NCBI GenBank assembly: GCA_000719025.1
Contig: JODP01000006.1
Coordinates: 1 to 64,000 of the forward strand
DNA length: 64,000 nt
Reading direction: 5' to 3'
From: Kineosporia aurantiaca JCM 3230
Lineage (GTDB): Bacteria; Actinomycetota; Actinomycetes; Actinomycetales; Kineosporiaceae
Shown here: one piece after another, positions 1 through 7,915 of the stretch
How positions within the stretch are numbered: position 1 is the stretch's first letter
Layout: every line of letters begins with the position of its first letter
Position numbers and translations under genes: made by a program
The notes under the pieces: model-generated
The model's database searches: none
What the model was told of the DNA's origin: nothing
The model's input: the letters and a program-made list of their open reading frames with translations, nothing else

Positions 1-444
1 GATGCCGTCGAAGTTCTCCTGCGGCACACCCTCGGGGTTGTCCTCGGTCCGCAGCACGAACGGCTCCAGCGACGCCAGGAACGCCATCTTCGCCACCCGC
101 CCAGCCCCGTACGTACTCACATACCGCGCGATCTCACCGGTCCCCATCGAGAAGCCGACCAGGATCACATCGTTCAGGTCCAGCTCGCTCAGTAGCGTGT
201 TCAGGTCCGCGGCGAAGGTGTCGTAGTCGTAACCGCCGGCCGTCTTGGAGGACTGACCGAAACCCCGCCGGTCATACGTGATGACCCGGTAGCCGGCCTC
301 CAGCAACGCCACGGTCTGCTTCTCCCAGCTGTTGCCGTCCAGCGGGTAACCGTGAATCAGGACGACCGGCTGACCCTCGCCCTGGTCCTCGTAGTGCAGT
401 TCGATGTCGGTCGAGTTCTGCGTACCAACCTTGATCGCGCCCAT
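1..444 (-). CDS. alpha/beta hydrolase, non-heme chloroperoxidase-like (3' end missing)
   Basis: The reading frame starts at the ATG at 444-442 and runs off the left edge, leaving about 148 N-terminal residues. It shows the oxyanion-side motif LIHGYPLDG, the strand RVITYDRRGFGQS and the nucleophile elbow GFSMGTGE, so the catalytic serine is present. The Asp and His of the triad would lie outside the window. The layout matches cofactor-free haloperoxidases and arylesterases (hydrolysis of esters, with perhydrolase side activity). There is no signal peptide, so it is probably cytoplasmic. Substrate unknown. It is monocistronic as far as can be seen; the next gene is 240 bp away on the same strand. 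Confidence 0.85.
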   Translation of the reverse strand, partial: MGAIKVGTQNSTDIELHYEDQGEGQPVVLIHGYPLDGNSWEKQTVALLEAGYRVITYDRRGFGQSSKTAGGYDYDTFAADLNTLLSELDLNDVILVGFSMGTGEIARYVSTYGAGRVAKMAFLASLEPFVLRTEDNPEGVPQENFDGI

Positions 445-687
445 GATCGTTCCTCTTCCGTGGTGACGTTTCGCCGCTGCGGTTCCGGTCGGCCCCGCTG
501 GAAGAAAGCTACTAGACGACCGGTCTACTTTTCAAGACCGAATGGGTGGACGCGCTTGCGGACGGGTCCTTGGGAGCTGGTTCCTCGCCCAGCCGGCTGG
601 TGGTCACGGCTATCAGCTCGCCGTTGTCGACCACCAGCCACCGGCCTCCGTCGTGATGGCCAGCCCGACCTGGATCCCCAGACGCTG

Positions 688-1299
688 CTACTCCTCGACG
701 GTGCCGTACTCCGGCTCTTTCCCGGTCGCGTCATACCCGAGCTGCAGAACCCCGCTGGGATGGATGACGGACTCGGCCAGGGTCAGGGCGGCCGGAACGG
801 TGCCGTCGGCGAACACCCGGTTCCCGCTGCCGAGGAGAACGGGGTACTGCCACAGGTTGAGCCGGTCGACCAAGTTCAGGCGCAGCAGGGACTGCAGGAG
901 GTTGAGGCTGCCGATGACGTGAACCGCCTGGTGGCGCTGCTTCACCTCAGTGATGGACGCGGCCAGGTCGCTGCCCAGCAGGTGCGAGTCGGCCCAGGTG
1001 AGCGGCTCGCTCAGAGTCTTGCTGGCGACGTACTTGGGGACGCGGTTGAGCAGTTCCTTGAACGGGCTGTCGGCCGTGGTGGGCCAGTAGGCGGCGAAGA
1101 TGTCGTACGTGCGGCGGCCCAGCAACAGGGCGTCCATGGTCTTGGCCTGCTCAAAGATCGCGGCGCCGGACTTCGCATCCCCCAGCGGCGCCTGCCAGCC
1201 GCCGTGCTGGAACCCGCCCGACGTGTCCTCTTCGGGCCCGCCCGGAGCCTGAGCCACACCGTCCAGCGTCATGAATTCAGTGACGATCAGCTTGCCCAT
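688..1299 (-). CDS. dihydrofolate reductase family protein (RibD C-terminal type)
   Basis: 203 residues starting MGKLIVTEFMTLDGV, the N-terminal strand typical of the RibD_C/DHFR-like fold. The start is fixed by the ribosome site GGAGG just before the ATG at 1299. Later motifs LLGRRTYDIFAAYWP and VIGSLNLLQSLL match small stand-alone actinobacterial members, which are presumed NAD(P)H-dependent reductases. The family is related to the reductase half of riboflavin RibD and to DHFR, but stand-alone members seldom have a known substrate. The gene lies alone between a hydrolase and a divergent phosphatase. Confidence 0.85.
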   Translation of the reverse strand: MGKLIVTEFMTLDGVAQAPGGPEEDTSGGFQHGGWQAPLGDAKSGAAIFEQAKTMDALLLGRRTYDIFAAYWPTTADSPFKELLNRVPKYVASKTLSEPLTWADSHLLGSDLAASITEVKQRHQAVHVIGSLNLLQSLLRLNLVDRLNLWQYPVLLGSGNRVFADGTVPAALTLAESVIHPSGVLQLGYDATGKEPEYGTVEE

Positions 1300-1400
1300 G
1301 GTTCCTCCGTAAGTTCAGCGGGTTGTCGGGGGAGAAGACTGGGGCACCGGCCACAACTCATCGGTCCTCGCCCACCGACGTCCGTGCTTGACTGATCCTT

Positions 1401-2153
1401 ATGCAGCTTGTTCTGGTCCGCCATGGTCAGTCTGCCAACAATCTCAGCTGGGCCATTGAGCAGGCCAGGAAGCGTCAGCGGGAGGCCGAGGAACCGGGCG
1501 CGGAGATCGTTGAGGAGGTGCTGGAATGGCCGAGCCGGGTGCCCGACCCGACGCTGACCGACCTCGGGATCCGGCAGGCTCAGGCCCTCGGCACTGCACT
1601 TTCCAGTGACCGGCCGCCCTTCGTCCCCACTCATCTGTATGCCAGCCCGACCCTCCGCGCGGTGGCGACGGCGCGTCCTTTGGCCGAGGCCACCGGGCTG
1701 CCCCTGGTCCTGCAGCCCGAGGCTTTCGAGGTCGGGGGGATTCAGGATGTCGACCCGCAGACCGGTGAGCGCGAGGGCCGGCCGGGGGCCACGCTCGCGA
1801 AACTGCAGGATTACGGCGGGGTTCTGCAGGCGCCGCCCGGCCTGTTCCCGGCTGAGGGGGAGCCGTGGGACGGGGGGTATGAGGAGGACTATCGGCCCGC
1901 CTTCCCGCGGGCGCAGCGCGTGCTGTCCAGCCTGCTGATCGCGCACCGGCTGGAGGATGTGGTGGTGCTGGTCAGCCATCAGTTCTTCGCGCAGTTCGTG
2001 ATTGCGGCCGCGTTCGGCTGGGACTCGCTGCCGGGGCGCGGGTTTCGGGTGGACAACACGGGGCATCTGTCGTTGCGCCTGGTCGAGGGGAAGACCGAGG
2101 CCGAGTGGATCAACCGGGTCGACCATCTCGACCCGGGTGACGTGACGAACTAA
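1401..2153 (+). CDS. histidine phosphatase family protein
   Basis: 250 residues with the phosphohistidine motif LVRHGQS at residues 4-10; the histidine is the phosphate acceptor in this superfamily. A second conserved block (YASPTLRAVATARPLAE) and the distal VLVSHQFF histidine complete the active site. It is longer than a minimal phosphoglycerate-mutase-like domain because of an insertion at residues 100-150. There is no signal peptide. Substrate cannot be read from sequence: phosphosugars, nucleotides or phosphoproteins are all possible. No clear Shine-Dalgarno precedes the ATG, so it may be leaderless. It lies divergent to the DHFR-like gene. Confidence 0.85.
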   Translation: MQLVLVRHGQSANNLSWAIEQARKRQREAEEPGAEIVEEVLEWPSRVPDPTLTDLGIRQAQALGTALSSDRPPFVPTHLYASPTLRAVATARPLAEATGLPLVLQPEAFEVGGIQDVDPQTGEREGRPGATLAKLQDYGGVLQAPPGLFPAEGEPWDGGYEEDYRPAFPRAQRVLSSLLIAHRLEDVVVLVSHQFFAQFVIAAAFGWDSLPGRGFRVDNTGHLSLRLVEGKTEAEWINRVDHLDPGDVTN

Positions 2154-2212
2154 GCGACCTGCCACCTCTGAGGCTCGGCCGATTGATGCCTCTATCCAAC
2201 ATGCAATATTTC

Positions 2213-2232
2213 GCATACGGTATTTCGTATGC
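2213..2232 (+). promoter_or_regulatory. putative GntR operator overlapping the start codon
   Basis: Two nested symmetrical elements are visible: ATACGGTAT at 2215-2223, and the arms GCATAC (2213-2218) and GTATGC (2227-2232). The second arm contains the ATG of the GntR gene. FadR-type GntR proteins bind short palindromes and commonly repress themselves, so this is a likely self-regulatory operator. A regulator bound here would block initiation directly. Assignment is by inference. Confidence 0.5.
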
Positions 2233-2879
2233 CAGTTCCTGCCGCGGGTGCCGCACCCCCTCGCACGTTGCTGCGTGATCGTGCCTTCGAGGCGCTGCGC
2301 GCGGCGATCGTCGACGGAACGCTCGAGCCGGGTGAGCGCCTGGTCGATGCTGAGCTGTGCGCCTGGCTGGGGGTCAGCCGGACGCCGGTGCGCGAGGCGC
2401 TGACGCATCTGGAGAAGATGGGGCTGGTGCTGATCAGTCCCGGAAGCCGCACGGTGGTAGCGCCTTTGGATGTGCGGGCGGCGGTCGAGGCGCAGGCGGT
2501 GGCCGCGAGCATGCATGAGCTCGCCGCTCGCGAGGCGGTGCCGATGGTGAATGAGGGGCACCTGGCCGCGATGCAGACGGCGAACACGGAGTTCGCGGCG
2601 GCGCTGGCCCGTGCTGATGTCGACGCCGCGATTGCCGCGGATGACGCCTTTCACCGGGTGTTCGTTGACCTTGCCGCCAATCGCATGCTCGCCGGCATCC
2701 TGGAGGACGTGACGCCGCTGCTGCGCCGGATGGAACGCGTCCGGTTCGCCAGCCTCAGCGGGCGTTCCTCGGTGGCTCAGCATCGTTCCATCATCGAAAA
2801 GGCCCGAATGAAGGACGCGGACGGCGCGGCGTTGGTAGCTCGGGCCAATTGGATGACGCTTCGGCCGCCGGCCGACTGA
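2229..2879 (+). CDS. GntR family transcriptional regulator, FadR subfamily (FCD domain)
   Basis: 216 residues. The N-terminal winged helix-turn-helix (about residues 15-80) shows LRDRAFEALRAAIVDGTLEPG followed after a short gap by LGVSRTPVREALTHLEKMG, the family signature. The C-terminal helical FCD domain (about 90-210) has the expected metal-binding histidines, for example in DDAFHRVF and in QHRSIIEKA. The start ATG sits inside a palindrome that is probably its own operator. The gene is 37 bp upstream of acdS on the same strand. From memory of the literature, GntR-type regulators often neighbour acdS in actinobacteria, so it probably controls ACC deaminase; the ligand is unknown. Confidence 0.9.
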   Translation: MPVPAAGAAPPRTLLRDRAFEALRAAIVDGTLEPGERLVDAELCAWLGVSRTPVREALTHLEKMGLVLISPGSRTVVAPLDVRAAVEAQAVAASMHELAAREAVPMVNEGHLAAMQTANTEFAAALARADVDAAIAADDAFHRVFVDLAANRMLAGILEDVTPLLRRMERVRFASLSGRSSVAQHRSIIEKARMKDADGAALVARANWMTLRPPAD

Positions 2880-2916
2880 CCTCTCGTAGGATCCCAGCCA
2901 CAACCAGGAGATCGCC

Positions 2917-3924
2917 ATGTCGCTCGACGATTTCGACCGCTATCCGCTCCTGTTCGGCCCCAGCCCGGTGCATCCGCTCGATCGCCTGAGCCGGCATCTG
3001 GGTGGGGCACAGATCTGGGCCAAGCGGGAGGACTGCAACTCGGGCCTGGCCTACGGGGGCAACAAGACCCGCAAACTGGAGTACATCGTCCCGGATGCTC
3101 TGGCCAGCGGCGCCGACACGCTCGTCTCGATCGGCGGCTACCAGTCCAACCACACCCGCCAGGTGGCCGCCGTCGCCGCGAAGCTCGGCCTCAAAGCGCG
3201 CTTGGTGCAGGAAAAATGGGTCGACTGGCCGGACGTCGTCAATGACAGGGTCGGCAACATCCTGCTGTCCCGGATCATGGGCGCTCACGTCCAGCTCGAC
3301 CCGTCCGGCTTCGACATCGGCATCCGCGACTCCTGGGAACGCGCCCTCGAGGACGTCCGTGCGGCTGGTGGCACGCCGTACGGAATTCCGGCCGGTGCCT
3401 CCGAACATCATCTGGGCGGGCTGGGTTTCGCCAACTGGGCTCGTGAGGTGGAACAGCAGGAGGCCGAGCTCGGCGTCTTCTTCGACACGATCGTGGTCTG
3501 CACGGTCACCGGCTCCACCCACGCCGGCATGATCGCCGGGTTCGCGCAGCAGGAGCGGCCGCGGCGGGTGATCGGCATCGACGCGTCGGCGACGCTGGAG
3601 AAGACCCGTGCGCAGGTGGAGCGGATCGCCCGGCACACCGCCGATCTGATCGGGCTGAAGCGGGACCTGCGGGACGACGAGATCACCGTGCTGGAAGGCT
3701 GGGCGGGCGACCTCTACGGCGTTCCGGTGCAGTCGACGATCGATGCGATCCGCCTGACCGGGGAGTTGGAGGGCGTGATCATCGACCCGGTGTACGAGGG
3801 GAAGTCGATGGCCGGGCTGATCGACCTGGTGCGGGGCGGCGAGATCCCGGCGGACTCCACCGTGCTGTACGCGCACCTCGGCGGCCAGCCGGCTCTCAAC
3901 GCCTACGCCGGGGCCTTCTCCTGA
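2917..3924 (+). CDS. acdS: 1-aminocyclopropane-1-carboxylate deaminase
   Basis: 335 residues, against about 338 in characterised ACC deaminases. The PLP lysine is K50 in GGNKTRKLEY, and the GYQSNHTR loop follows. Two positions that separate ACC deaminase from the related D-cysteine desulfhydrase are visible: Glu after Tyr in YEGKSM, and Leu in YAHLGG. The enzyme opens the cyclopropane ring of the ethylene precursor ACC to 2-oxobutanoate and ammonia. In soil and plant-associated bacteria it supplies nitrogen and lowers plant ethylene. It is cytoplasmic and PLP-dependent. A good ribosome site (CAGGAG) precedes the ATG. It is probably co-transcribed with the GntR gene 37 bp upstream. Confidence 0.93.
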   Translation: MSLDDFDRYPLLFGPSPVHPLDRLSRHLGGAQIWAKREDCNSGLAYGGNKTRKLEYIVPDALASGADTLVSIGGYQSNHTRQVAAVAAKLGLKARLVQEKWVDWPDVVNDRVGNILLSRIMGAHVQLDPSGFDIGIRDSWERALEDVRAAGGTPYGIPAGASEHHLGGLGFANWAREVEQQEAELGVFFDTIVVCTVTGSTHAGMIAGFAQQERPRRVIGIDASATLEKTRAQVERIARHTADLIGLKRDLRDDEITVLEGWAGDLYGVPVQSTIDAIRLTGELEGVIIDPVYEGKSMAGLIDLVRGGEIPADSTVLYAHLGGQPALNAYAGAFS

Positions 3925-4031
3925 TCCTGGTACGGAAAATTCCTTATGTCCGGTGGCAACCTTATTGACCATTTCGGCGTCTAGTCCGATGGAGCCGGGA
4001 TGGTCCCGGGGGGAATCCGGAGGAACGCGTC

Positions 4032-4385
4032 ATGCGTCGAGCTCTCATTGTCATCGGCATCGTGGTCGCCCTGGTCCTGGGCGGGGCCATCGCCGCCGAT
4101 GCGGCCTCGCCCAAGAAGAACAACCCGTGCGTCAACTCCACCGAGTTCGCCAAGGTGAAGAACGGGATGACCAAGGCCCAGGTGGCGAAGATCTTCGGCA
4201 CCAAGGGCACTTTCCAGATGAACTACCCGGACGGGCACGGGTACTTCAACGAGGTCCGCAAGTACAAGGCCTGCAAGCACCCCACCGCGGTCGTCCAGGT
4301 CACGTTCTCGTCCGGGGAGGACCTGCCGCCGGCCAGCGTCGGGTGGGCGTATCAGAAGGACTGGGTCGAGAGCTGGACCCAGTAA
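4032..4385 (+). CDS. small secreted protein, SmpA/BLIP-like repeat
   Basis: 117 residues preceded by a strong GGAGG site. Residues 1-25 form a Sec signal peptide ending near ADAASP. The mature part has two cysteines (NPCVNS and KACKHP) that could pair, and the segment FAKVKNGMTKAQVAKIFG. That pattern is the helix-turn opening of SmpA/OmlA and beta-lactamase-inhibitor-like (BLIP-fold) domains. The function of such short actinobacterial proteins is unknown; a protein-binding role outside the cell is the usual guess. It is monocistronic. Confidence 0.7.
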   Translation: MRRALIVIGIVVALVLGGAIAADAASPKKNNPCVNSTEFAKVKNGMTKAQVAKIFGTKGTFQMNYPDGHGYFNEVRKYKACKHPTAVVQVTFSSGEDLPPASVGWAYQKDWVESWTQ

Positions 4386-4401
4386 TTCACTGACTCACTG
4401 G

Positions 4402-4425
4402 CCCAATAGCCCAGTAGCCCAGTAG
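4402..4425 (+). repeat. three 8-bp tandem repeats
   Basis: CCCAATAG followed by CCCAGTAG twice, directly after the stop codon of the secreted protein gene. It is too short to be diagnostic and probably reflects slippage in a non-coding gap. Confidence 0.7.
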
Positions 4426-4585
4426 CCCGCGGTCGCCAGGAGGCACGGTGGGATCGGACGTTTGGTCCGATGCCTCCTGTGCGCGGGACGCCCACCGGGT
4501 CCGGTCTGCGCCAAATGGCGTCATGGTGCACATTCGCTAGCTTTATTCATCCAAGCTAGGGAGCCGGTCTTCGGGGAGGGTGTTC

Positions 4586-4807
4586 ATGCAGCGCGGCGAA
4601 GGTCAGCCCGCCGATCTGCGTCTCTTCGTAGGCAGCGTGCTGATCGACGTGGTCGTCAGCGCAGTGCTTCTCGTCCTGAATCATCTGGGCGTGGTGAGTG
4701 AAGGCGTCGTGACGTTCGTCGTCATCGTCGTGGTTGCGAGCACCACGGGGCCGATGATCGCGTTCGGCGTCGACAAGCTCCGACAGCTCCGGGGGAGCCC
4801 TCGATGA
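4586..4807 (+). CDS. small two-helix membrane protein
   Basis: 73 residues from the ATG at 4586, chosen because GGGGAGG lies six bases upstream; an in-frame GTG at 4580 is the alternative. There are two hydrophobic segments, LRLFVGSVLIDVVVSAVLL and VVTFVVIVVVASTTGPMIAF, with a short charged tail. The last four bases overlap the next gene (ATGA), so the two are translationally coupled. No family recognised. Confidence 0.65.
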   Translation: MQRGEGQPADLRLFVGSVLIDVVVSAVLLVLNHLGVVSEGVVTFVVIVVVASTTGPMIAFGVDKLRQLRGSPR

Positions 4808-5022
4808 ACTTCTTCCTGCCCGCCTTCCTGATCGGCCTCGCGATGGCCGCCGTGGGGACGGCTCTGCTGTGGCGGGCCGACGACGTCGCCCGCTTCTATC
4901 GTCCGTTCCTGCCCAGCTTCTTCAGCCGGTCGGACACGATGGGTTCCCTGGGAATCCGGGTGGCGGGGACGGGTGCCGTCATCATCGGGGCGATCGCGCT
5001 GGTGGAATCGTTCTTCTGGTGA
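4804..5022 (+). CDS. small membrane protein coupled to the preceding gene
   Basis: 72 residues. The start overlaps the stop of the upstream gene by four bases. Hydrophobic segments lie at about residues 2-22 (FFLPAFLIGLAMAAVGTALL) and 52-70, separated by a polar loop with RADDVARFYRPF. The arrangement resembles the small DUF-type membrane proteins common in actinobacteria, but no family can be named. The pair probably forms one membrane complex. Confidence 0.65.
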   Translation: MNFFLPAFLIGLAMAAVGTALLWRADDVARFYRPFLPSFFSRSDTMGSLGIRVAGTGAVIIGAIALVESFFW

Positions 5023-5097
5023 GCGCAGCGATGAGTTCGGCGGGCCGGTGCCGTCTAACCTGACGTACGCATCACGCCACTGACCTGGAGACCTGCC

Positions 5098-5547
5098 GTG
5101 ACCACACCCGCCACCCCCGGCCGCGCCCTGTTCGTGAACATGCCCGTCGCGGACGTCGAGCGCAGCAAGGCCTTCTTCACCAAGCTCGGCTTCAGCTTCA
5201 ACCCGAACTTCACCGACGCGGCCGCCGCCTGCATGCTGGTCAACGATCAGACCAGCATCATGCTGCTGAGCCACGAACGGTTCGCCGACTTCTCCAAACT
5301 GCCGATGGCCGACCCCAAGACCCATGCGCTGGCGCTTTTCTGCTTCAGCGTGGGATCCCGCGAGGAGGTCGACTCGGTCTCGGAGACCGCGCTGGCCGCC
5401 GGCGCCGTCGAGGCGGACCCTCTGGAGGACCACGGCTTCATGGTTTCGCGCAGCTTCTTCGACCTGGACGGACACGGCTGGCAGGTCATGTGGATGGACC
5501 CGGCGGTGGCGGAGAAGGGGCCGGAGGAGTTCGCGGCCTCGGTCTGA
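5098..5547 (+). CDS. VOC family protein (glyoxalase/bleomycin-resistance fold)
   Basis: 149 residues from a GTG start. It opens with ALFVNMPVADVERSKAFFTKLGF, the usual first beta-alpha unit of the vicinal oxygen chelate fold, and ends with SFFDLDGHGWQVMWMDP, the second metal-side unit. The C-terminal sequence EEFA resembles the YCII-like PhnB-type lactoylglutathione-lyase relatives. These bind a divalent metal and act on small substrates, or sequester drugs. No specific substrate is indicated. The next gene begins 9 bp after the stop on the same strand. Confidence 0.85.
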   Translation: MTTPATPGRALFVNMPVADVERSKAFFTKLGFSFNPNFTDAAAACMLVNDQTSIMLLSHERFADFSKLPMADPKTHALALFCFSVGSREEVDSVSETALAAGAVEADPLEDHGFMVSRSFFDLDGHGWQVMWMDPAVAEKGPEEFAASV

Positions 5548-5556
5548 CCAGTAGCG

Positions 5557-6546
5557 GTGGACGAGGCGCGGCGGGCTCGGTACGACCGGCTCTCCGCTGC
5601 TCTCGCTTCCCATTCCGACCTGGCGGGCCTGGTCGAGAACGGATCGCCGGGTGAGGTCGGCATCGGCGGTGGATCGGCGACGTTCGAGGTGGCCGGGGCG
5701 CGGGTATTCGCCAAGCGGATCCCGCTGACCGACCGGGAACTGGCTCACCCGCGCAGCACGGCGAACCTGTTCGGGCTTCCCACGTTCTGTCAGTACGGCG
5801 TGGGCAGCCCGGGTTTCGGCGCCTGGCGCGAGCTGGCGGCAAATCAGCTGGTCACCCAGGCCGCCCGGGCGGGTGGGACGGGCCGGTTCCCGGTGCTTCT
5901 GCACTGGCAGATGCTGCCCGGCCGGCCTGCTCTTCCGGCCAAGCAGGTCGATGTCGAGGCGTGGGGCGGATCTTCGGCGGTCCGTGCTCGTCTGGAGGAA
6001 TTGGCGGCGGCGACCCACAGCCTCGTGCTGTTCCTGGAGTTTATCCCGCACCCGCTGCTCGACTGGCTGAACGAGGACCCGCTCGGCCGGGCCGAGACGC
6101 TGGAGCAGCAGCTGATGGAGATCGCCTCAGCCCTACGGGGTCTGCGCCTGCTGCACATGGATGGGCACTTCGCGAACCTGCGAACCGATGGCACCGACAT
6201 CTACCTGGCCGACTTCGGGCTGGCGACGTCACCTCGGTTCGAGCTGTCGCCAGCCGAAAGACTATTCGCCGAAAAGCATGTCACGCACGATGCGGCTTAC
6301 GCGTCCATGCGCCTGGTCAACTGGGTGGTCACGGCGGTGTGCGGTGTACCCATGGCCGAACGCAACGAATTCGTCCGCCGCTGCGCCGCGGGCCGCATCC
6401 CCGGCGACGTCCCGCCACGGGCCGCCGCGATCATGGGGCGTCATGCTGCCAGGGCCGCGCTGATGAACAGCTTCTACTGGAACGTCTTCGGTGGGGACCT
6501 CGGCGCCGAATACCCGGCCGCCGCGATCCTGAGCACTGACCGGTAG
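5557..6546 (+). CDS. protein-kinase-like fold protein
   Basis: 329 residues from a GTG. It keeps the kinase landmarks: a lysine in ARVFAKRIPLT (near residue 50), the catalytic loop HMDGHFANL in which H, D and N are spaced as in HxDxxxxN, and the metal loop YLADFGLATS. The glycine-rich loop is weak and the C-lobe is short and unusual (LIGLFLEF-type helices replaced by LFLEFIPHPLLDWLN). It resembles stand-alone bacterial kinases that phosphorylate proteins or small molecules, possibly aminoglycoside-phosphotransferase relatives. There is no membrane segment. It is probably co-transcribed with the VOC gene 9 bp upstream. Substrate unknown. Confidence 0.7.
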   Translation: MDEARRARYDRLSAALASHSDLAGLVENGSPGEVGIGGGSATFEVAGARVFAKRIPLTDRELAHPRSTANLFGLPTFCQYGVGSPGFGAWRELAANQLVTQAARAGGTGRFPVLLHWQMLPGRPALPAKQVDVEAWGGSSAVRARLEELAAATHSLVLFLEFIPHPLLDWLNEDPLGRAETLEQQLMEIASALRGLRLLHMDGHFANLRTDGTDIYLADFGLATSPRFELSPAERLFAEKHVTHDAAYASMRLVNWVVTAVCGVPMAERNEFVRRCAAGRIPGDVPPRAAAIMGRHAARAALMNSFYWNVFGGDLGAEYPAAAILSTDR

Positions 6547-6604
6547 GCTCAGCGGGTCTAAAACAGCTGGACCAGATGGCCACTGGGCGCGGTAGTTTCG
6601 GGAC

Positions 6605-7297
6605 ATGCGGCCAGACCTGGTGATCCTCGATCTCGACGGCACGATCATCGACCACCGGGGGGCGGTGCGGCAGGCCCTGGATCTCTGGCTGCCCGCCTTC
6701 GGGCAGGTGAGTGGCGATGAGCTGTTCGAGGCGTGGATCGCGGCGGAAAACCGGCACTTTCCCGCCTGGAGGTCGCGGGAGATCTCGTTCGCAGAACAGC
6801 GCAGGCGCCGGTTGCGGGACTTCCTGCCCCTGATCGGTCAGCCGGTGGGGGACGAGGACGAACTGGATCGCGTGTTCGACGGGTACGCGAGCGCCTATGC
6901 GGCGTCGTGGGCCGCCTACCCGGACGCTGAACCGGCGCTCGAGGTGCTGGCGGCCAGCGGTGTCCGGCTTGCGGTGCTGACCAACGGAACGGATGAGCAG
7001 CAGAACGCGAAGCTGTCGGCCGTCGGCCTGCAGGGAAAGACCGGGCCGGTCTTCAGTTCCGAGGCGCTGGGGGTCGCCAAGCCGGGGCACCGGAGCTATC
7101 TCGAGGTCTGCGACCGGATGCAGGCTCAGCCGTCGCGGACGGTGCACGTCGGCGACCTCCACGACCTGGACGTGGTGGCTCCCCGCCAGGCCGGCCTCCA
7201 GGCCATTCACCTGGACCGATACGACGCCGGCCCGCACACCGAACGGCTGCGGGCGTCCTCGCTGGCGCAGGTGCCCGGAGTGATCGCCGGGATCTGA
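6605..7297 (+). CDS. HAD family hydrolase
   Basis: 230 residues. Motif I is ILDLDGTIIDHRG with the nucleophilic Asp at residue 7, motif II is LAVLTNGT, and motif III/IV are the lysine of LGVAKPG and VHVGDLHDLDV. The helical C1 cap between motifs I and II identifies a subfamily I phosphatase of the phosphoglycolate-phosphatase/YjjG/haloacid-dehalogenase type. It probably dephosphorylates a small phosphometabolite. There is no signal peptide. Confidence 0.9.
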   Translation: MRPDLVILDLDGTIIDHRGAVRQALDLWLPAFGQVSGDELFEAWIAAENRHFPAWRSREISFAEQRRRRLRDFLPLIGQPVGDEDELDRVFDGYASAYAASWAAYPDAEPALEVLAASGVRLAVLTNGTDEQQNAKLSAVGLQGKTGPVFSSEALGVAKPGHRSYLEVCDRMQAQPSRTVHVGDLHDLDVVAPRQAGLQAIHLDRYDAGPHTERLRASSLAQVPGVIAGI

Positions 7298-7462
7298 ACC
7301 GGGCCGGTCGAATTTCCGGAGTGGCCCACGCAACCAACCGGGAGGGTCCGGGCGTCTTGAGGGTGCCGGTGTTTCCCGCGCGGTTCGGACAAGGACGTAT
7401 CGAACGGCCTTCCGCGGGTGTCTCACCGGTGGACGCTTTTACCGGCCTTACGGAGCTTGCTC

Positions 7463-7780
7463 ATGCTCGACCTTGATTTGCCCGGCCCGATCCTGATCCG
7501 CACGAACTTTAACCGCCCGCTGCAGTGGGAGGGCCTGTGCGCGGTGCTGCTGCGCTCGCGCCCAGGTGGGGCACGGCCGGCCGCGATCATTGTGGACGAC
7601 CCGCGCTGGGAGGACGCCACTCACGACGAGATCTTCACGGCGGTGGCGGGGGTGGCGAATCCGCTCATCGTGGTCGCGGACGAACGAGCGTTCGACGTGG
7701 CCGGCCTGCGCCCGATGGTGCTGCGGCCGCGCCGCGAGCGCATCCCCGCTCAGCCCCTGTGGAGGCTCCTGGCCGCCTAG
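7463..7780 (+). CDS. conserved hypothetical protein, resembles DUF6924
   Basis: 105 residues starting at the ATG at 7463, which has GGAG eight bases upstream; an upstream GTG at 7418 is less likely. The visible order is LIRTNFNRPLQWEGLCAVL, AAIIVDDPRWEDAT, then PLIVVADERAF and LRPMVL. This matches the layout I recall for the small actinobacterial DUF6924 family (hydrophobic strand, acidic VDDP strand, VADE strand). Function unknown. Family assignment is from memory and not verified. Confidence 0.6.
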   Translation: MLDLDLPGPILIRTNFNRPLQWEGLCAVLLRSRPGGARPAAIIVDDPRWEDATHDEIFTAVAGVANPLIVVADERAFDVAGLRPMVLRPRRERIPAQPLWRLLAA

Positions 7781-7830
7781 CCGACCGGCCGACCGCGGCG
7801 ACTGCCGCGATCAGCCGGTCACCGGCGTCC

Positions 7831-7902
7831 TCTGCTGACAACTCTGCTGACACCTGTGCTGATAAGTGTGCCGACAGCTGTGCCGACAGCTGTGCTGACC
7901 AC
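7831..7902 (+). repeat. six 12-bp tandem repeats
   Basis: Six adjoining 12-base units begin at 7831: TCTGCTGACAAC, TCTGCTGACACC, TGTGCTGATAAG, TGTGCCGACAGC twice, and TGTGCTGACCAC. The array fills the gap between the convergent DUF6924-like and SDR genes and stops 13 bases before the SDR stop codon. It is a minisatellite-like element; it may act as a weak terminator or be variable between strains. Confidence 0.85.
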
Positions 7903-7915
7903 TGGTGCTGAGAGC

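Noticed and set aside
1287..2918. 543-aa minus-strand open frame across the phosphatase and GntR genes
   Set aside because: Two genes with clear motifs lie on the other strand; this frame has none.
7831..7902. CRISPR array
   Set aside because: Units adjoin without spacers and are only 12 bp.
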